Of a DNA stretch of 64,000 bases, positions 45,489 to 53,260 are shown piece by piece. The translations under genes and the position numbers were made by a program. Numbering within the stretch: position 1 is the stretch's first letter; every line of letters starts with the position of its first letter. The notes under the pieces are model-generated. The model ran no database searches, was not told where the DNA came from, and saw nothing but the letters and a program-made list of their open reading frames with translations. The stretch is from Sphingorhabdus sp. M41 (lineage in GTDB: Bacteria; Pseudomonadota; Alphaproteobacteria; Sphingomonadales; Sphingomonadaceae), in the NCBI RefSeq assembly GCF_001586275.1, contig NZ_CP014545.1, positions 1,142,501 through 1,206,500 of the forward strand, in the 5' to 3' direction.

Positions 45489-45559
45489 CCGTTCGCATCG
45501 AGCGAAGTCGAGATGCCGTGTTTCGCGGCCTGTGTCTCGACTTCGCTCGACACGAACGG
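45489..45559. repeat. CCGTTCG palindromic repeat, variant family
   Basis: Arms 45489-45513 and 45535-45559 are inverted and match at 23 of 25 positions. The tips (CCGTTCG / CGAACGG) equal those of the repeats at 39621 and 47606, but the inner arm (TCGAGCGAAGTCGAGA) differs, so it is a distinct subfamily. It lies between trpA and accD. Confidence 0.85.
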
Positions 45560-45568
45560 TGTGCGATA

Positions 45569-46363
45569 TCAATTCTTTCCGGCGGCCCTGATAGCATCGG
45601 AAAGCGACTTAACATAGTCCCTGACATGCGGCGCTGCGTCTTTGCCATGTTCGGCGACTATCTCCACAATTGCCGAGCCGACGACGACGCCATCCGCTAC
45701 GCGGGCGATCTCGGCGGTCTGTTCGGGGGTGCGCACGCCAAAGCCAACCGCGACCGGCAGGTCGGTGCCCGCTTTCAGCCGCGTGACCGCTTCTTCGATG
45801 CTGGCCTGCGCCGCTTGTTGCTGGCCGGTGATGCCTGCGACGGAGACATAATAGAGAAAGCCCGACGCGTTATTCAATATGGTGGGCAGGCGCTCGGCAT
45901 CGGTGGTTGGGGTCGCGAGGCGGATCACCGCAACATCCTTGGCGCGCAGCGCGTCGCCGAGGCTTTCGTCTTCCTCAACCGGAATATCGACGCAGATCAC
46001 CGCATCAACGCCGGCGTCGACGCAGGCATTGGCGAACCACTCGGAGCCCCGGATCGTCATCGGATTGGCATAGCCCATCAGCACCAGCGGCGTGTCGGGG
46101 TGACGCTGACGAAATTCCTTCGCCATGTTGAAGATGTCAGCGGTCTTGGTGCCCGCGGCAAGGCTACGGATATCCGCTTCCTGGATCGAGGGGCCGTCGG
46201 CCATCGGATCGGTGAACGGCATGCCGAGTTCGATCACATCGGCCCCGCCTTCGACGAGCGCGTCTAGAATGGCGCCGGTATCGGTAGGGGTCGGATCGCC
46301 AGCTGTAACGAAGGTGACGAGCGCGGCGCGGTCGGCGGGGAAGGATTGAGAGAGACGAGTCAT
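45569..46363 (-). CDS. trpA: Tryptophan synthase alpha chain
   Basis: A 264-residue barrel that cleaves indole-3-glycerol phosphate to indole. The catalytic Glu45 ([11 protein letters not shown]) and Asp56 (ADGP) correspond to Glu49 and Asp60 of E. coli TrpA. The start ATG at 46363 overlaps the trpB stop in an ATGA, the usual coupling that helps equal synthesis of the two chains. Confidence 0.96.
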   Translation of the reverse strand: MTRLSQSFPADRAALVTFVTAGDPTPTDTGAILDALVEGGADVIELGMPFTDPMADGPSIQEADIRSLAAGTKTADIFNMAKEFRQRHPDTPLVLMGYANPMTIRGSEWFANACVDAGVDAVICVDIPVEEDESLGDALRAKDVAVIRLATPTTDAERLPTILNNASGFLYYVSVAGITGQQQAAQASIEEAVTRLKAGTDLPVAVGFGVRTPEQTAEIARVADGVVVGSAIVEIVAEHGKDAAPHVRDYVKSLSDAIRAAGKN

Positions 46364-47592
46364 ATCTCGGTTCCCAGCGCTTCGGCGACGGTGAAAATAT
46401 CCTTGTCGCCGCGACCGCACAAGTTCGCGAGGATGATCTTGTCCCGGTCCATTTTCACCGCTTCGCGCACCACCGCTGCAATCGCATGGCTCGGTTCGAG
46501 CGCCGGAATGATGCCTTCGGTGCGGCAAAGCAGCTGGAAGGCGTCAAGTGCTTCTTTGTCGGTGGCGCTGTCATAGTCGACGCGGCCGGATTCCTTGAGC
46601 CAGCTATGTTCGGGTCCGATGCCGGGATAGTCGAGGCCGGCGCTGATCGAATGGGCTTCGGTGATCTGGCCATCCTCGTCCTGCAGCAAATAGGTCTTGT
46701 TGCCGTGCAAGATACCGGGGCCGCCGCCTGCGAGACTCGCCGCATGTTCTTTGTCGAGACCATGGCCCGCCGCCTCGATGCCGAGCATTTTGACGTCCGG
46801 GTCATCCAAGAACGGATGGAACAGGCCGATGGCATTGGAGCCGCCGCCAATGGCTGCGACCAGCATGTCCGGCAAGCGCCCGACGCGGTCGAGCATCTGG
46901 GCGCGGGCTTCCTTGCCGATGACGCTTTGAAAATCGCGGACCAGCTCGGGATAGGGATGGGGACCGGCGGCGGTGCCGATGATGTAGAATGTGTCGTGGA
47001 CATTGGCTACCCAGTCGCGCAAAGCCTCGTTCATCGCATCCTTCAGCGTCGCCGCGCCGCTGGTCACCGGGACGACTTCCGCGCCGAGCAATTTCATCCG
47101 GAACAGATTGGGCTTCTGCCGCGCGACATCGGTGGCGCCCATGAAGATGGTGCAGGGTAGGCCAAAGCGGGCGCAGACAGTTGCCGTCGCCACGCCATGC
47201 TGACCGGCGCCGGTTTCCGCGATAATCCGTGTCTTGCCCATGCGCATGGCGAGCAGGATCTGGCCGACGCAATTGTTGATCTTGTGCGCGCCGGTATGGT
47301 TGAGCTCGTCGCGCTTGAACCAGATTTGCGCGCCTTTGCCTTCCGGCGCATCTTTGCGGACTTCCTCGGTCAGGCTCTCGGCATAATAGAGCGGCGAGGG
47401 GCGACCGACATAATTTTGCAGCAGATCGTTGAACTGCTCCCCGAACGCCGGATCGGCCTGCGCCGCGCGATAATGTTTTTCCAGATCGAGGATCAGCGGC
47501 ATCAAGGTTTCGGCGACATAGCGCCCGCCAAATTCGCCGAAATGGCCGCGATCATCCGGCATGTTGCGGTAGCTGTTGGGTGTGTCGTTCAT
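46360..47592 (-). CDS. trpB: Tryptophan synthase beta chain
   Basis: A 410-residue PLP enzyme that joins indole and serine. The PLP lysine is Lys104 in HTGAHKINN, and the Gly-rich phosphate loop GGGSNAIG and the motif [17 protein letters not shown] follow. It starts with an ordinary ATG after a palindromic repeat that fills the trpF-trpB gap. Confidence 0.97.
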   Translation of the reverse strand: MNDTPNSYRNMPDDRGHFGEFGGRYVAETLMPLILDLEKHYRAAQADPAFGEQFNDLLQNYVGRPSPLYYAESLTEEVRKDAPEGKGAQIWFKRDELNHTGAHKINNCVGQILLAMRMGKTRIIAETGAGQHGVATATVCARFGLPCTIFMGATDVARQKPNLFRMKLLGAEVVPVTSGAATLKDAMNEALRDWVANVHDTFYIIGTAAGPHPYPELVRDFQSVIGKEARAQMLDRVGRLPDMLVAAIGGGSNAIGLFHPFLDDPDVKMLGIEAAGHGLDKEHAASLAGGGPGILHGNKTYLLQDEDGQITEAHSISAGLDYPGIGPEHSWLKESGRVDYDSATDKEALDAFQLLCRTEGIIPALEPSHAIAAVVREAVKMDRDKIILANLCGRGDKDIFTVAEALGTEI

Positions 47593-47605
47593 GAGTTCGA
47601 TATTT

Positions 47606-47676
47606 CCGTTCGTGCTGAGCTTGTCGAAGCAGGAACCCTTGCGGCAATCACCCTTCGACAGGCTCAGGGCGAACGG
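47606..47676. repeat. CCGTTCG palindromic repeat, copy 2
   Basis: Arms 47606-47629 and 47653-47676 are inverted and match at 21 of 24 positions. Its left arm is identical to that of the copy at 39621. It lies between trpF and trpB and covers almost the whole gap. Confidence 0.85.
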
Positions 47677-47679
47677 GTC

Positions 47680-48324
47680 TTACTTGGACGCGTCATAGTC
47701 CCGCACCGCTTGGCAAAAGGCGGCGATTCTGTCCACCTGTTTGACGCCGGGCGCGGATTCGACGCCGGAGGACACATCGACCAGCGGGGCTTGCGTAGCC
47801 TTGAGCGCATCGGTGACATTGTCCGGATCAAGGCCGCCGGCGAGGCCCCAGTCGAGCTGATGGTCATGATCCGCCAGCAGGGACCAGTCAAAGGAGGTGC
47901 CGGTTCCGCCGGGTAGAGCTTTTGCCGGGGCGTCAAACAGCAACCGGTCGGCAGCGCCGACATAGCGGCTGGATTTCGCCAGCGTCGGCTTGTCCTTCAC
48001 GCCCAGCGCTTTCCAGATTTCAAGGCCGCTATTGTCCGCCACCAGCTTCAGCCAATCCGGGGTCTCGCTGCCGTGGAACTGGATGACGTCGGGTTTGACC
48101 GCGCTAATGGCTTTGCCGGTAAGCTTTGGGTCCGCATTGACCAGCAGCAGCACTGTCCTGATCCTGTTGGCAACATATTGACGAAGCTCAGCCGCGCGTT
48201 CCAGCGATACATGGCGCGGGCTTTTCTCGAAATGCACGAGGCCGATATGGGTCGCACCGGCTTCGACCGCTGCATCGACGGCGGCTTCGGTGGAGAGGCC
48301 GCAGATTTTGATTTTGGTTGTCAT
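47680..48324 (-). CDS. trpF: Phosphoribosylanthranilate isomerase
   Basis: A 214-residue TIM-barrel enzyme of tryptophan synthesis. It starts MTTKIKICGLSTEAAVDAAV with the conserved KICG motif (catalytic Cys), and has FDAPAKALPGGTG and the phosphate-site GGLDPDNV. It is preceded by the low-G+C orphan gene on the same strand, 9 bases away, which separates it from pyrF. Confidence 0.95.
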   Translation of the reverse strand: MTTKIKICGLSTEAAVDAAVEAGATHIGLVHFEKSPRHVSLERAAELRQYVANRIRTVLLLVNADPKLTGKAISAVKPDVIQFHGSETPDWLKLVADNSGLEIWKALGVKDKPTLAKSSRYVGAADRLLFDAPAKALPGGTGTSFDWSLLADHDHQLDWGLAGGLDPDNVTDALKATQAPLVDVSSGVESAPGVKQVDRIAAFCQAVRDYDASK

Positions 48325-48333
48325 ATCACACTC

Positions 48334-48762
48334 TTAAAGGCAGTACAGTGTCGCGGTACGGGACTTTTTATCCATCATCAACCTGACCTCATCGCGAAAA
48401 CTTGCGATGCTACTCAGCGGCACTAGAAACCGGGTGCTGCCAAATTTTTTAGGATCATCTCGGTCGCGGAGCTCAACAGATAAATCAATATGACCTTGCT
48501 CGTTTATCTGGTCGAACAGAATTTTGATAATCGTTTGATGCTCACCGGTTTCTAAAGTCTGTCCCCAACATTCCTCGACTTTAGAAAAATGCTTACTGGG
48601 CTGCTCTAAGGCTTGACCAAACTCTACAATGTCTTGCCACTGAACCCAAAAATCAGATTCTAAGCGAGTGAAGCCGTTCACGACTCTCACATACAGCAGA
48701 CCAAAATCATCGTCAGATGACCATTCATACTCAAGGGTCAGAGATTTTGCTTTTTCTTCCAT
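48334..48762 (-). CDS. Low-G+C orphan protein between pyrF and trpF
   Basis: A 142-residue soluble protein with no signal peptide, transmembrane helix or domain I recognise; the N-terminus is MEEKAKSLTLEYEWSSDDDF. Counting bases 48481-48720 gives 100 G+C in 240 (about 42%), against 40 of 60 in a sample of pyrF, so it was probably acquired recently. It lies in the same orientation as pyrF and trpF with gaps of only 12 and 9 bases, so it would be carried on the operon transcript. No ribosome binding site is obvious. Function unknown. Confidence 0.7.
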   Translation of the reverse strand: MEEKAKSLTLEYEWSSDDDFGLLYVRVVNGFTRLESDFWVQWQDIVEFGQALEQPSKHFSKVEECWGQTLETGEHQTIIKILFDQINEQGHIDLSVELRDRDDPKKFGSTRFLVPLSSIASFRDEVRLMMDKKSRTATLYCL

Positions 48763-48774
48763 TCGACAGTCGAG

Positions 48775-49449
48775 CTAAAGCGTCGCCTCAATCGCCCGCG
48801 CTGCCGCGTTGGGATCTTCCGCGCCGGTAATCGGCCGGCCAATCACCAGCACGCTCGCGCCATTGTCGCGCGCCTGCCTTGGTGTCACCGCGCGCTTCTG
48901 GTCGCCCATCGTGCCGCCCTTGGTGCGCAGGCCGGGGACGACGAAAAAGCCGTCTTTCCAGATTTTATGCGCTGCGGCCACTTCATTGCCCGAGCAGACG
49001 ATGCCGTCCAGTCCGGACTCGCGGGCCAGTGCGGCCAGCCGCTCGACCTGGTCATGCGGAGAGCCGCTATAGCCGATCTTGCCCATGTCGCGTTCGTCCA
49101 GCGATGTCAGCAGGGTTACGCCGACGACCTTGGTATGTTCGTTTGCCGCCGCCTTGGCGTCTTCCATCATCGCGCGGCCACCAGAGGCGTGGATTGTTAC
49201 GATCGCGGGTTCCAGAACATTGATCGCCTGCATTGCCTTGGCAACAGTATTGGGAATGTCGTGCAGCTTGAGATCAAGAAAGATCGGCAGATCCAGCTTC
49301 TGGATTTCGTGCACGCCATGATGGCCGTGGGCGCAGAAAAATTCGAGGCCGAGTTTCAGGCCGCCGACATGCCCCTTGACCGATTGCGCAATCGTGATGG
49401 CCCGGTCGAGGTCGGGCGTGTCGATTGCGACAAAAATCGGATTGGTCAT
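48775..49449 (-). CDS. pyrF: Orotidine-5'-phosphate decarboxylase
   Basis: A 224-residue barrel that makes UMP from OMP. The catalytic stretch is DLKLHDIPNTVAKA with the Asp-x-Lys-x-x-Asp pattern, and the phosphate site near the C-terminus (VIGRPITGAEDP) follows. It overlaps the upstream lapA gene by 4 bases. The usual downstream neighbour trpF is pushed away by the orphan gene. Confidence 0.96.
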   Translation of the reverse strand: MTNPIFVAIDTPDLDRAITIAQSVKGHVGGLKLGLEFFCAHGHHGVHEIQKLDLPIFLDLKLHDIPNTVAKAMQAINVLEPAIVTIHASGGRAMMEDAKAAANEHTKVVGVTLLTSLDERDMGKIGYSGSPHDQVERLAALARESGLDGIVCSGNEVAAAHKIWKDGFFVVPGLRTKGGTMGDQKRAVTPRQARDNGASVLVIGRPITGAEDPNAAARAIEATL

Positions 49450-49790
49450 ATGCTTGATGCTTTCTCGCTACCGACCGGAGATACGGCCGGTGCGGGTTCT
49501 ACCGTCGCTGTCGGAGTTGGTGCACGGCTTGGCGCGGGGGTTGGCACCGTCGCCGGCCTTGCGGCATTTTCCAATGTCTTGATCCGGCGCAACATCCGCC
49601 ATTTGGAGCCCCTAAGGAGCAGCCATGTCGGCACAAAGCCAATCAGGAAAGCGCCGACGACGAAGGTTGAAACCCTCGCTTCGACCACAGCCGCTCCGAG
49701 ATCCAGCGAAGCCCGTGCCTCATTGGTCCACCAGAAGATGAAGGTTGCAACCAGCAGAAGAACCCAGAACAGGATTTTAATAAATTGCAT
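49446..49790 (-). CDS. LapA domain (DUF1049) membrane protein
   Basis: A 114-residue protein with two transmembrane helices (about residues 3-20 and 42-60) and a Pro/Ala-rich C-terminus. The layout matches the LapA/DUF1049 family; E. coli LapA works with LapB in LPS assembly control, but no such role is shown here. AAGGTG precedes the ATG. It is coupled to pyrF by a 4-base overlap. Confidence 0.78.
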   Translation of the reverse strand: MQFIKILFWVLLLVATFIFWWTNEARASLDLGAAVVEARVSTFVVGAFLIGFVPTWLLLRGSKWRMLRRIKTLENAARPATVPTPAPSRAPTPTATVEPAPAVSPVGSEKASSI

Positions 49791-49875
49791 GCTTCACCTT
49801 TTTTCCGTGTGGCAGCTATCCTAGCCTTAAAAATGGCGGGTGGCCAGATGCTAAGACATGATAGGCAAAACCCGC

Positions 49876-51177
49876 CTATTCGCCGAAGACCCGCGCGAAT
49901 ATTGTGTCGACATGCTTGAAATGATAATCGAGATTGAAGCGTTCCTCGAGCTCTTCGTCCGACAGTTTCGCCGAAACATCGGGATCGGCCTTGAGCAGGT
50001 CGAGCAGCGCGATCTCGCCGTCCGATTCCCAGACCTTCATCGCGTTGCGCTGGACGATGCGGTAGCTGTCCTCGCGGCTGATGCCGGCCTGGGTGAGGGC
50101 GAGCAGGACGCGCTGCGAATGGACCAGACCGCCCATACGGTCGAGATTTTTCTGCATCCGTTCGGGATAGATCAGCAGCTTGTCGATGACACCGGTCAGG
50201 CGAACCAGCGAGAAGTCGAGCGTGATCGTCGCATCCGGTCCGATCATCCGTTCGACCGAACTGTGCGAGATATCGCGCTCGTGCCACAGCGCGACATTTT
50301 CCATCGCCGGCAGGGCGTAGCTGCGGACCATCCGGGCGAGGCCGGTCAGGTTTTCGGTCAGGATCGGGTTGCGCTTGTGCGGCATCGCGCTGCTGCCCTT
50401 CTGGCCCGGCGAGAAATATTCCTCGGCCTCGAGCACTTCGGTGCGCTGCAGGTGGCGTACTTCGACGGCGAGTCGTTCAACCGACGAGGCAATCACGCCG
50501 AGCGTGGCGAAAAATTGGGCATGGCGGTCGCGCGGGATCACCTGGGTGGAGATTGGTTCGACGGTGAGGCCGAGTTTCTCGGCGACATGCTCCTCGACTT
50601 TGGGGTCGATATTGGCGAAGGTTCCAACCGCGCCGGAAATCGCACAGGTGGCGATTTCCTTGCGCGCGGCGACCAGCCGTTCACGATTGCGCTCGAATTC
50701 GGCATAGGCCTGCGCCAGTTTCAGACCGAAAGTGACCGGTTCGCCGTGAATGCCGTGGCTGCGGCCGATGGTCGGGGTGAACTTATGCTCATAGGCCCGC
50801 TTCTTGATCGCTGCGAGCAGGGCATCGATATCGGCCAGCAAAATGTCGGACGCGCGCGCCAGCTGCACGGCGAGACAGGTGTCGAGGACATCGCTCGAGG
50901 TCATGCCCTGATGCATGAAGCGCGATTCTTCACCTACATTTTCGGCAACATTGGTCAGGAAGGCGATTACGTCATGCTTCACTTCGCGCTCGATCTCGTC
51001 GATCCGCGCCACGTCGAACTTGCCCTTGGCCCAGATCGCTTTTGCCGCTTCCTTCGGTACCACGCCCAGTTCAGCGAGAGCATCGGTGGCGTGCGCTTCA
51101 ATCTCGAACCAGATCTGGAATTTCGATTCAGGCTCCCAGATGGCAACCATTTCGGGACGGGAATAGCGTGGAATCAT
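49876..51177 (-). CDS. purB: Adenylosuccinate lyase
   Basis: A 433-residue enzyme acting twice in purine synthesis (SAICAR cleavage and adenylosuccinate cleavage). The signature SSAMPHKRNPI of the fumarase/aspartase superfamily is present, as are TSSDVLDT and GRSHGIHGEP. It is divergent from the phosphofructokinase gene, with about 113 bases between starts, and 85 bases upstream of lapA on the same strand. Confidence 0.96.
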   Translation of the reverse strand: MIPRYSRPEMVAIWEPESKFQIWFEIEAHATDALAELGVVPKEAAKAIWAKGKFDVARIDEIEREVKHDVIAFLTNVAENVGEESRFMHQGMTSSDVLDTCLAVQLARASDILLADIDALLAAIKKRAYEHKFTPTIGRSHGIHGEPVTFGLKLAQAYAEFERNRERLVAARKEIATCAISGAVGTFANIDPKVEEHVAEKLGLTVEPISTQVIPRDRHAQFFATLGVIASSVERLAVEVRHLQRTEVLEAEEYFSPGQKGSSAMPHKRNPILTENLTGLARMVRSYALPAMENVALWHERDISHSSVERMIGPDATITLDFSLVRLTGVIDKLLIYPERMQKNLDRMGGLVHSQRVLLALTQAGISREDSYRIVQRNAMKVWESDGEIALLDLLKADPDVSAKLSDEELEERFNLDYHFKHVDTIFARVFGE

Positions 51178-51290
51178 GATTGGTCCTTGGACAAAGAGGA
51201 TGATTACGGCAATGAAGTGCCTTGATTTGCCGTCCCGCTAGCACCTACGAATTGAGTCGGCAATGCAGCGGCAGAAACAGGGAGAATAAA

Positions 51291-52391
51291 ATGCGTCTGG
51301 CTATACTCACCGGCGGTGGCGATGTCCCGGGCCTCAATCCCTGCATCCAGTCGATTGCGACATCGGCGTGGCAGCGCGGCTGGGATGTGGTCGGATTGCG
51401 CCGGGGATGGGAAGGAGTGCTCGAGATTAATCCGACCAATCCTTGGGCCAGCGAAAACAGCGTGATGATGCTCGACAAGGACCGGGTGCGCGGCATCGAC
51501 CGGCAGGGCGGCACGATATTACACAGCTCCCGCTGCGATCCGCGCACGACCAAACAGGGCGACCAGACCCAGAAGGTGCTGGACGTGCTTGACGCCCTAA
51601 AGGTCGATGTGCTGATCACCATGGGCGGCGATGGCACGCTACGTTTCTCGGCCTATCTGTCGAGCCTCGGCCGCAACGTCATTTCGATTCCCAAGACGAT
51701 GGACAATGATGTCTATGGTACCGATTATTGTATCGGTTTCTCGACTGCTGTTACCCGCTCGGTGCAGGCGATCAACTCGTTGCGGACCACGGCGGCAAGC
51801 CACGAACGGATTGCGGTGATCGAATTGTTCGGCCGGCGATCTGGCGAAACGGCGCTGCTATCCGGATTTCTCTCGCAGGCCGACCGGACGGTGATTGCCG
51901 AAGTTCCTGCGGACATTGATGTCCTGCTGCCGCTGTTGCTCAATGACAAGCAAGCCAATCCTGAATCCTACGCGATATGTCTGGTGTCCGAGGGGGCCAG
52001 ATTATCGGGTGGAACGGATTATGTCGACGAAATCAACAAGTCGAATACAAGCCGAGAAGGTTTGAATATCGGCACGCAGCTGGCGCGGGAGATCGAAGCG
52101 CGCAGCGATCAGCGGACGATCGTGCAGGAACTGGCCTATCTGATGCGCGCCGGCGAACCAGATGCGATGGACCGGATGGTCGGCTTTGCCTTTGGCGCGC
52201 TGGCGGTGCAGCTGATCGAGCAGGACCGGATGGCCAATATGGTCTGCCTCACCGACGGCAATTACGGCGTCGTGCCGATCGGTACGCTGCTGGAAGACAC
52301 CAAGGGCGTCAATGTGTCTGGTCTCTATGACGCCACCCAATATCGCCCCAACCTGATTCAGGTCGAAGGCATGCCGATGTTCCTCTACTGA
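51291..52391 (+). CDS. 6-phosphofructokinase family protein, mixed ATP/PPi signature
   Basis: A 366-residue PFK with the N-terminal glycine-rich motif GGGDVPGLN (residues 8-16), GGDGT (112-116) and IPKTMDND (about 133-140). Gly at the position after GGD is typical of ATP enzymes, while Lys135 in PKTMDND is the residue usually found in pyrophosphate-dependent enzymes; the G/K mix also occurs in some ATP-dependent long-type enzymes. I therefore do not decide the phosphate donor. GGGAG precedes ATG 51291. It is divergent from purB. Confidence 0.85.
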   Translation: MRLAILTGGGDVPGLNPCIQSIATSAWQRGWDVVGLRRGWEGVLEINPTNPWASENSVMMLDKDRVRGIDRQGGTILHSSRCDPRTTKQGDQTQKVLDVLDALKVDVLITMGGDGTLRFSAYLSSLGRNVISIPKTMDNDVYGTDYCIGFSTAVTRSVQAINSLRTTAASHERIAVIELFGRRSGETALLSGFLSQADRTVIAEVPADIDVLLPLLLNDKQANPESYAICLVSEGARLSGGTDYVDEINKSNTSREGLNIGTQLAREIEARSDQRTIVQELAYLMRAGEPDAMDRMVGFAFGALAVQLIEQDRMANMVCLTDGNYGVVPIGTLLEDTKGVNVSGLYDATQYRPNLIQVEGMPMFLY

Positions 52392-52406
52392 CCGGCAACT
52401 GTTTCG

Positions 52407-53111
52407 CTAGATCAAACCCTTTGATCGCAGGGACGTGTGACCGTTGATGCCAATGATGACATGATCATGGACAGCGATGCCAAGCGTTCTGCCAGCGTCA
52501 CAAATGTCCTTTGTAATCGCGATATCCTGTCGGCTGGGAGTGCTGTCACCGCTCGGATGATTGTGGACGAGGATGATTGCGGCTGATCCCAGGGCCAGCG
52601 CGCGTTTGATGACTTCGCGGGTATAGATTGCCGCCTGATCAATCGACCCCTCGCTAACCAGTTCATCCCGGATCAGCCGGTTCTTGCTGTTCAGATGCAG
52701 CACCCGGACCCGTTCATGGGACAAATGCGCCATATCGGCCCGCAAATAATCGAGCAGAGCCTGCCAGCTGGACAAGATCGGTTGGGTCCGCACCGGCTCC
52801 GAAATCAGGCGCAATGCGGCGATTTGCACAATCTTCAGCGCAGCCACGCTGGTCTCGCCCATGCCGGGGACATTCTTCAGCGCATCGGTGTCGGTAACCA
52901 GAAGGCCTGAAAAACTTCCGAATTCCTCGATCAGTTGTTTGGCGAGAGGTTTTGTGTCGCGTCTCGGGATCGCCAGTGCGAGCAGATATTCGACCAGTTC
53001 ATGGTCGTGCAGGGCATGGCCCTGACCAGTCAATATGCGGTGACGAAGCCGAGCGCGATGACCGCTGATGTGTTTGCGGTCGTCCGCCTGAATTTCAAAT
53101 CCCGTGGTCAT
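52407..53111 (-). CDS. RadC family JAMM/MPN protein
   Basis: A 234-residue protein with an N-terminal helix-hairpin-helix-like region (NVPGMGETSVAALK) and the C-terminal JAMM metal motif HNHPSGDSTPSRQD, with His-x-His and downstream Asp. The family name derives from an E. coli mutation later shown not to be in this gene; its function is unclear. The start is ATG 53111, divergent from ydbH. The protein converges with the phosphofructokinase after 15 bases. Confidence 0.87.
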   Translation of the reverse strand: MTTGFEIQADDRKHISGHRARLRHRILTGQGHALHDHELVEYLLALAIPRRDTKPLAKQLIEEFGSFSGLLVTDTDALKNVPGMGETSVAALKIVQIAALRLISEPVRTQPILSSWQALLDYLRADMAHLSHERVRVLHLNSKNRLIRDELVSEGSIDQAAIYTREVIKRALALGSAAIILVHNHPSGDSTPSRQDIAITKDICDAGRTLGIAVHDHVIIGINGHTSLRSKGLI

Positions 53112-53217
53112 TGACAGCTTATAGCCGGAACAAACCAAGAACTGTGTTGATAAGCGAAAAACAGACCGAAAATGTCCAATGCTCGAACAGACAGCAAAAA
53201 CTGGTCGGTTCAGACAC

Positions 53218-53251
53218 TTGCACATTGCAACTTAATGCAGACTTCTGCATT
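53218..53251. promoter_or_regulatory. Two dyads and phased TGCA boxes before ydbH
   Basis: TTGCA-CAT-TGCAA (53218-53230) and AATGCAGA-CT-TCTGCATT (53234-53251, perfect) are adjacent. The tetranucleotide TGCA occurs at 53219, 53226, 53236, 53246 and 53257, three of the gaps being 10, 10 and 11 bases. The block ends 9 bases before the ydbH ATG and may be an operator. No protein is known to me for it. Confidence 0.45.
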
Positions 53252-53260
53252 TCACCTGCA

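Noticed and set aside
49858-51225. Long plus-strand frame over purB
   Set aside because: purB on the minus strand carries the full lyase signature; the other frame has none.
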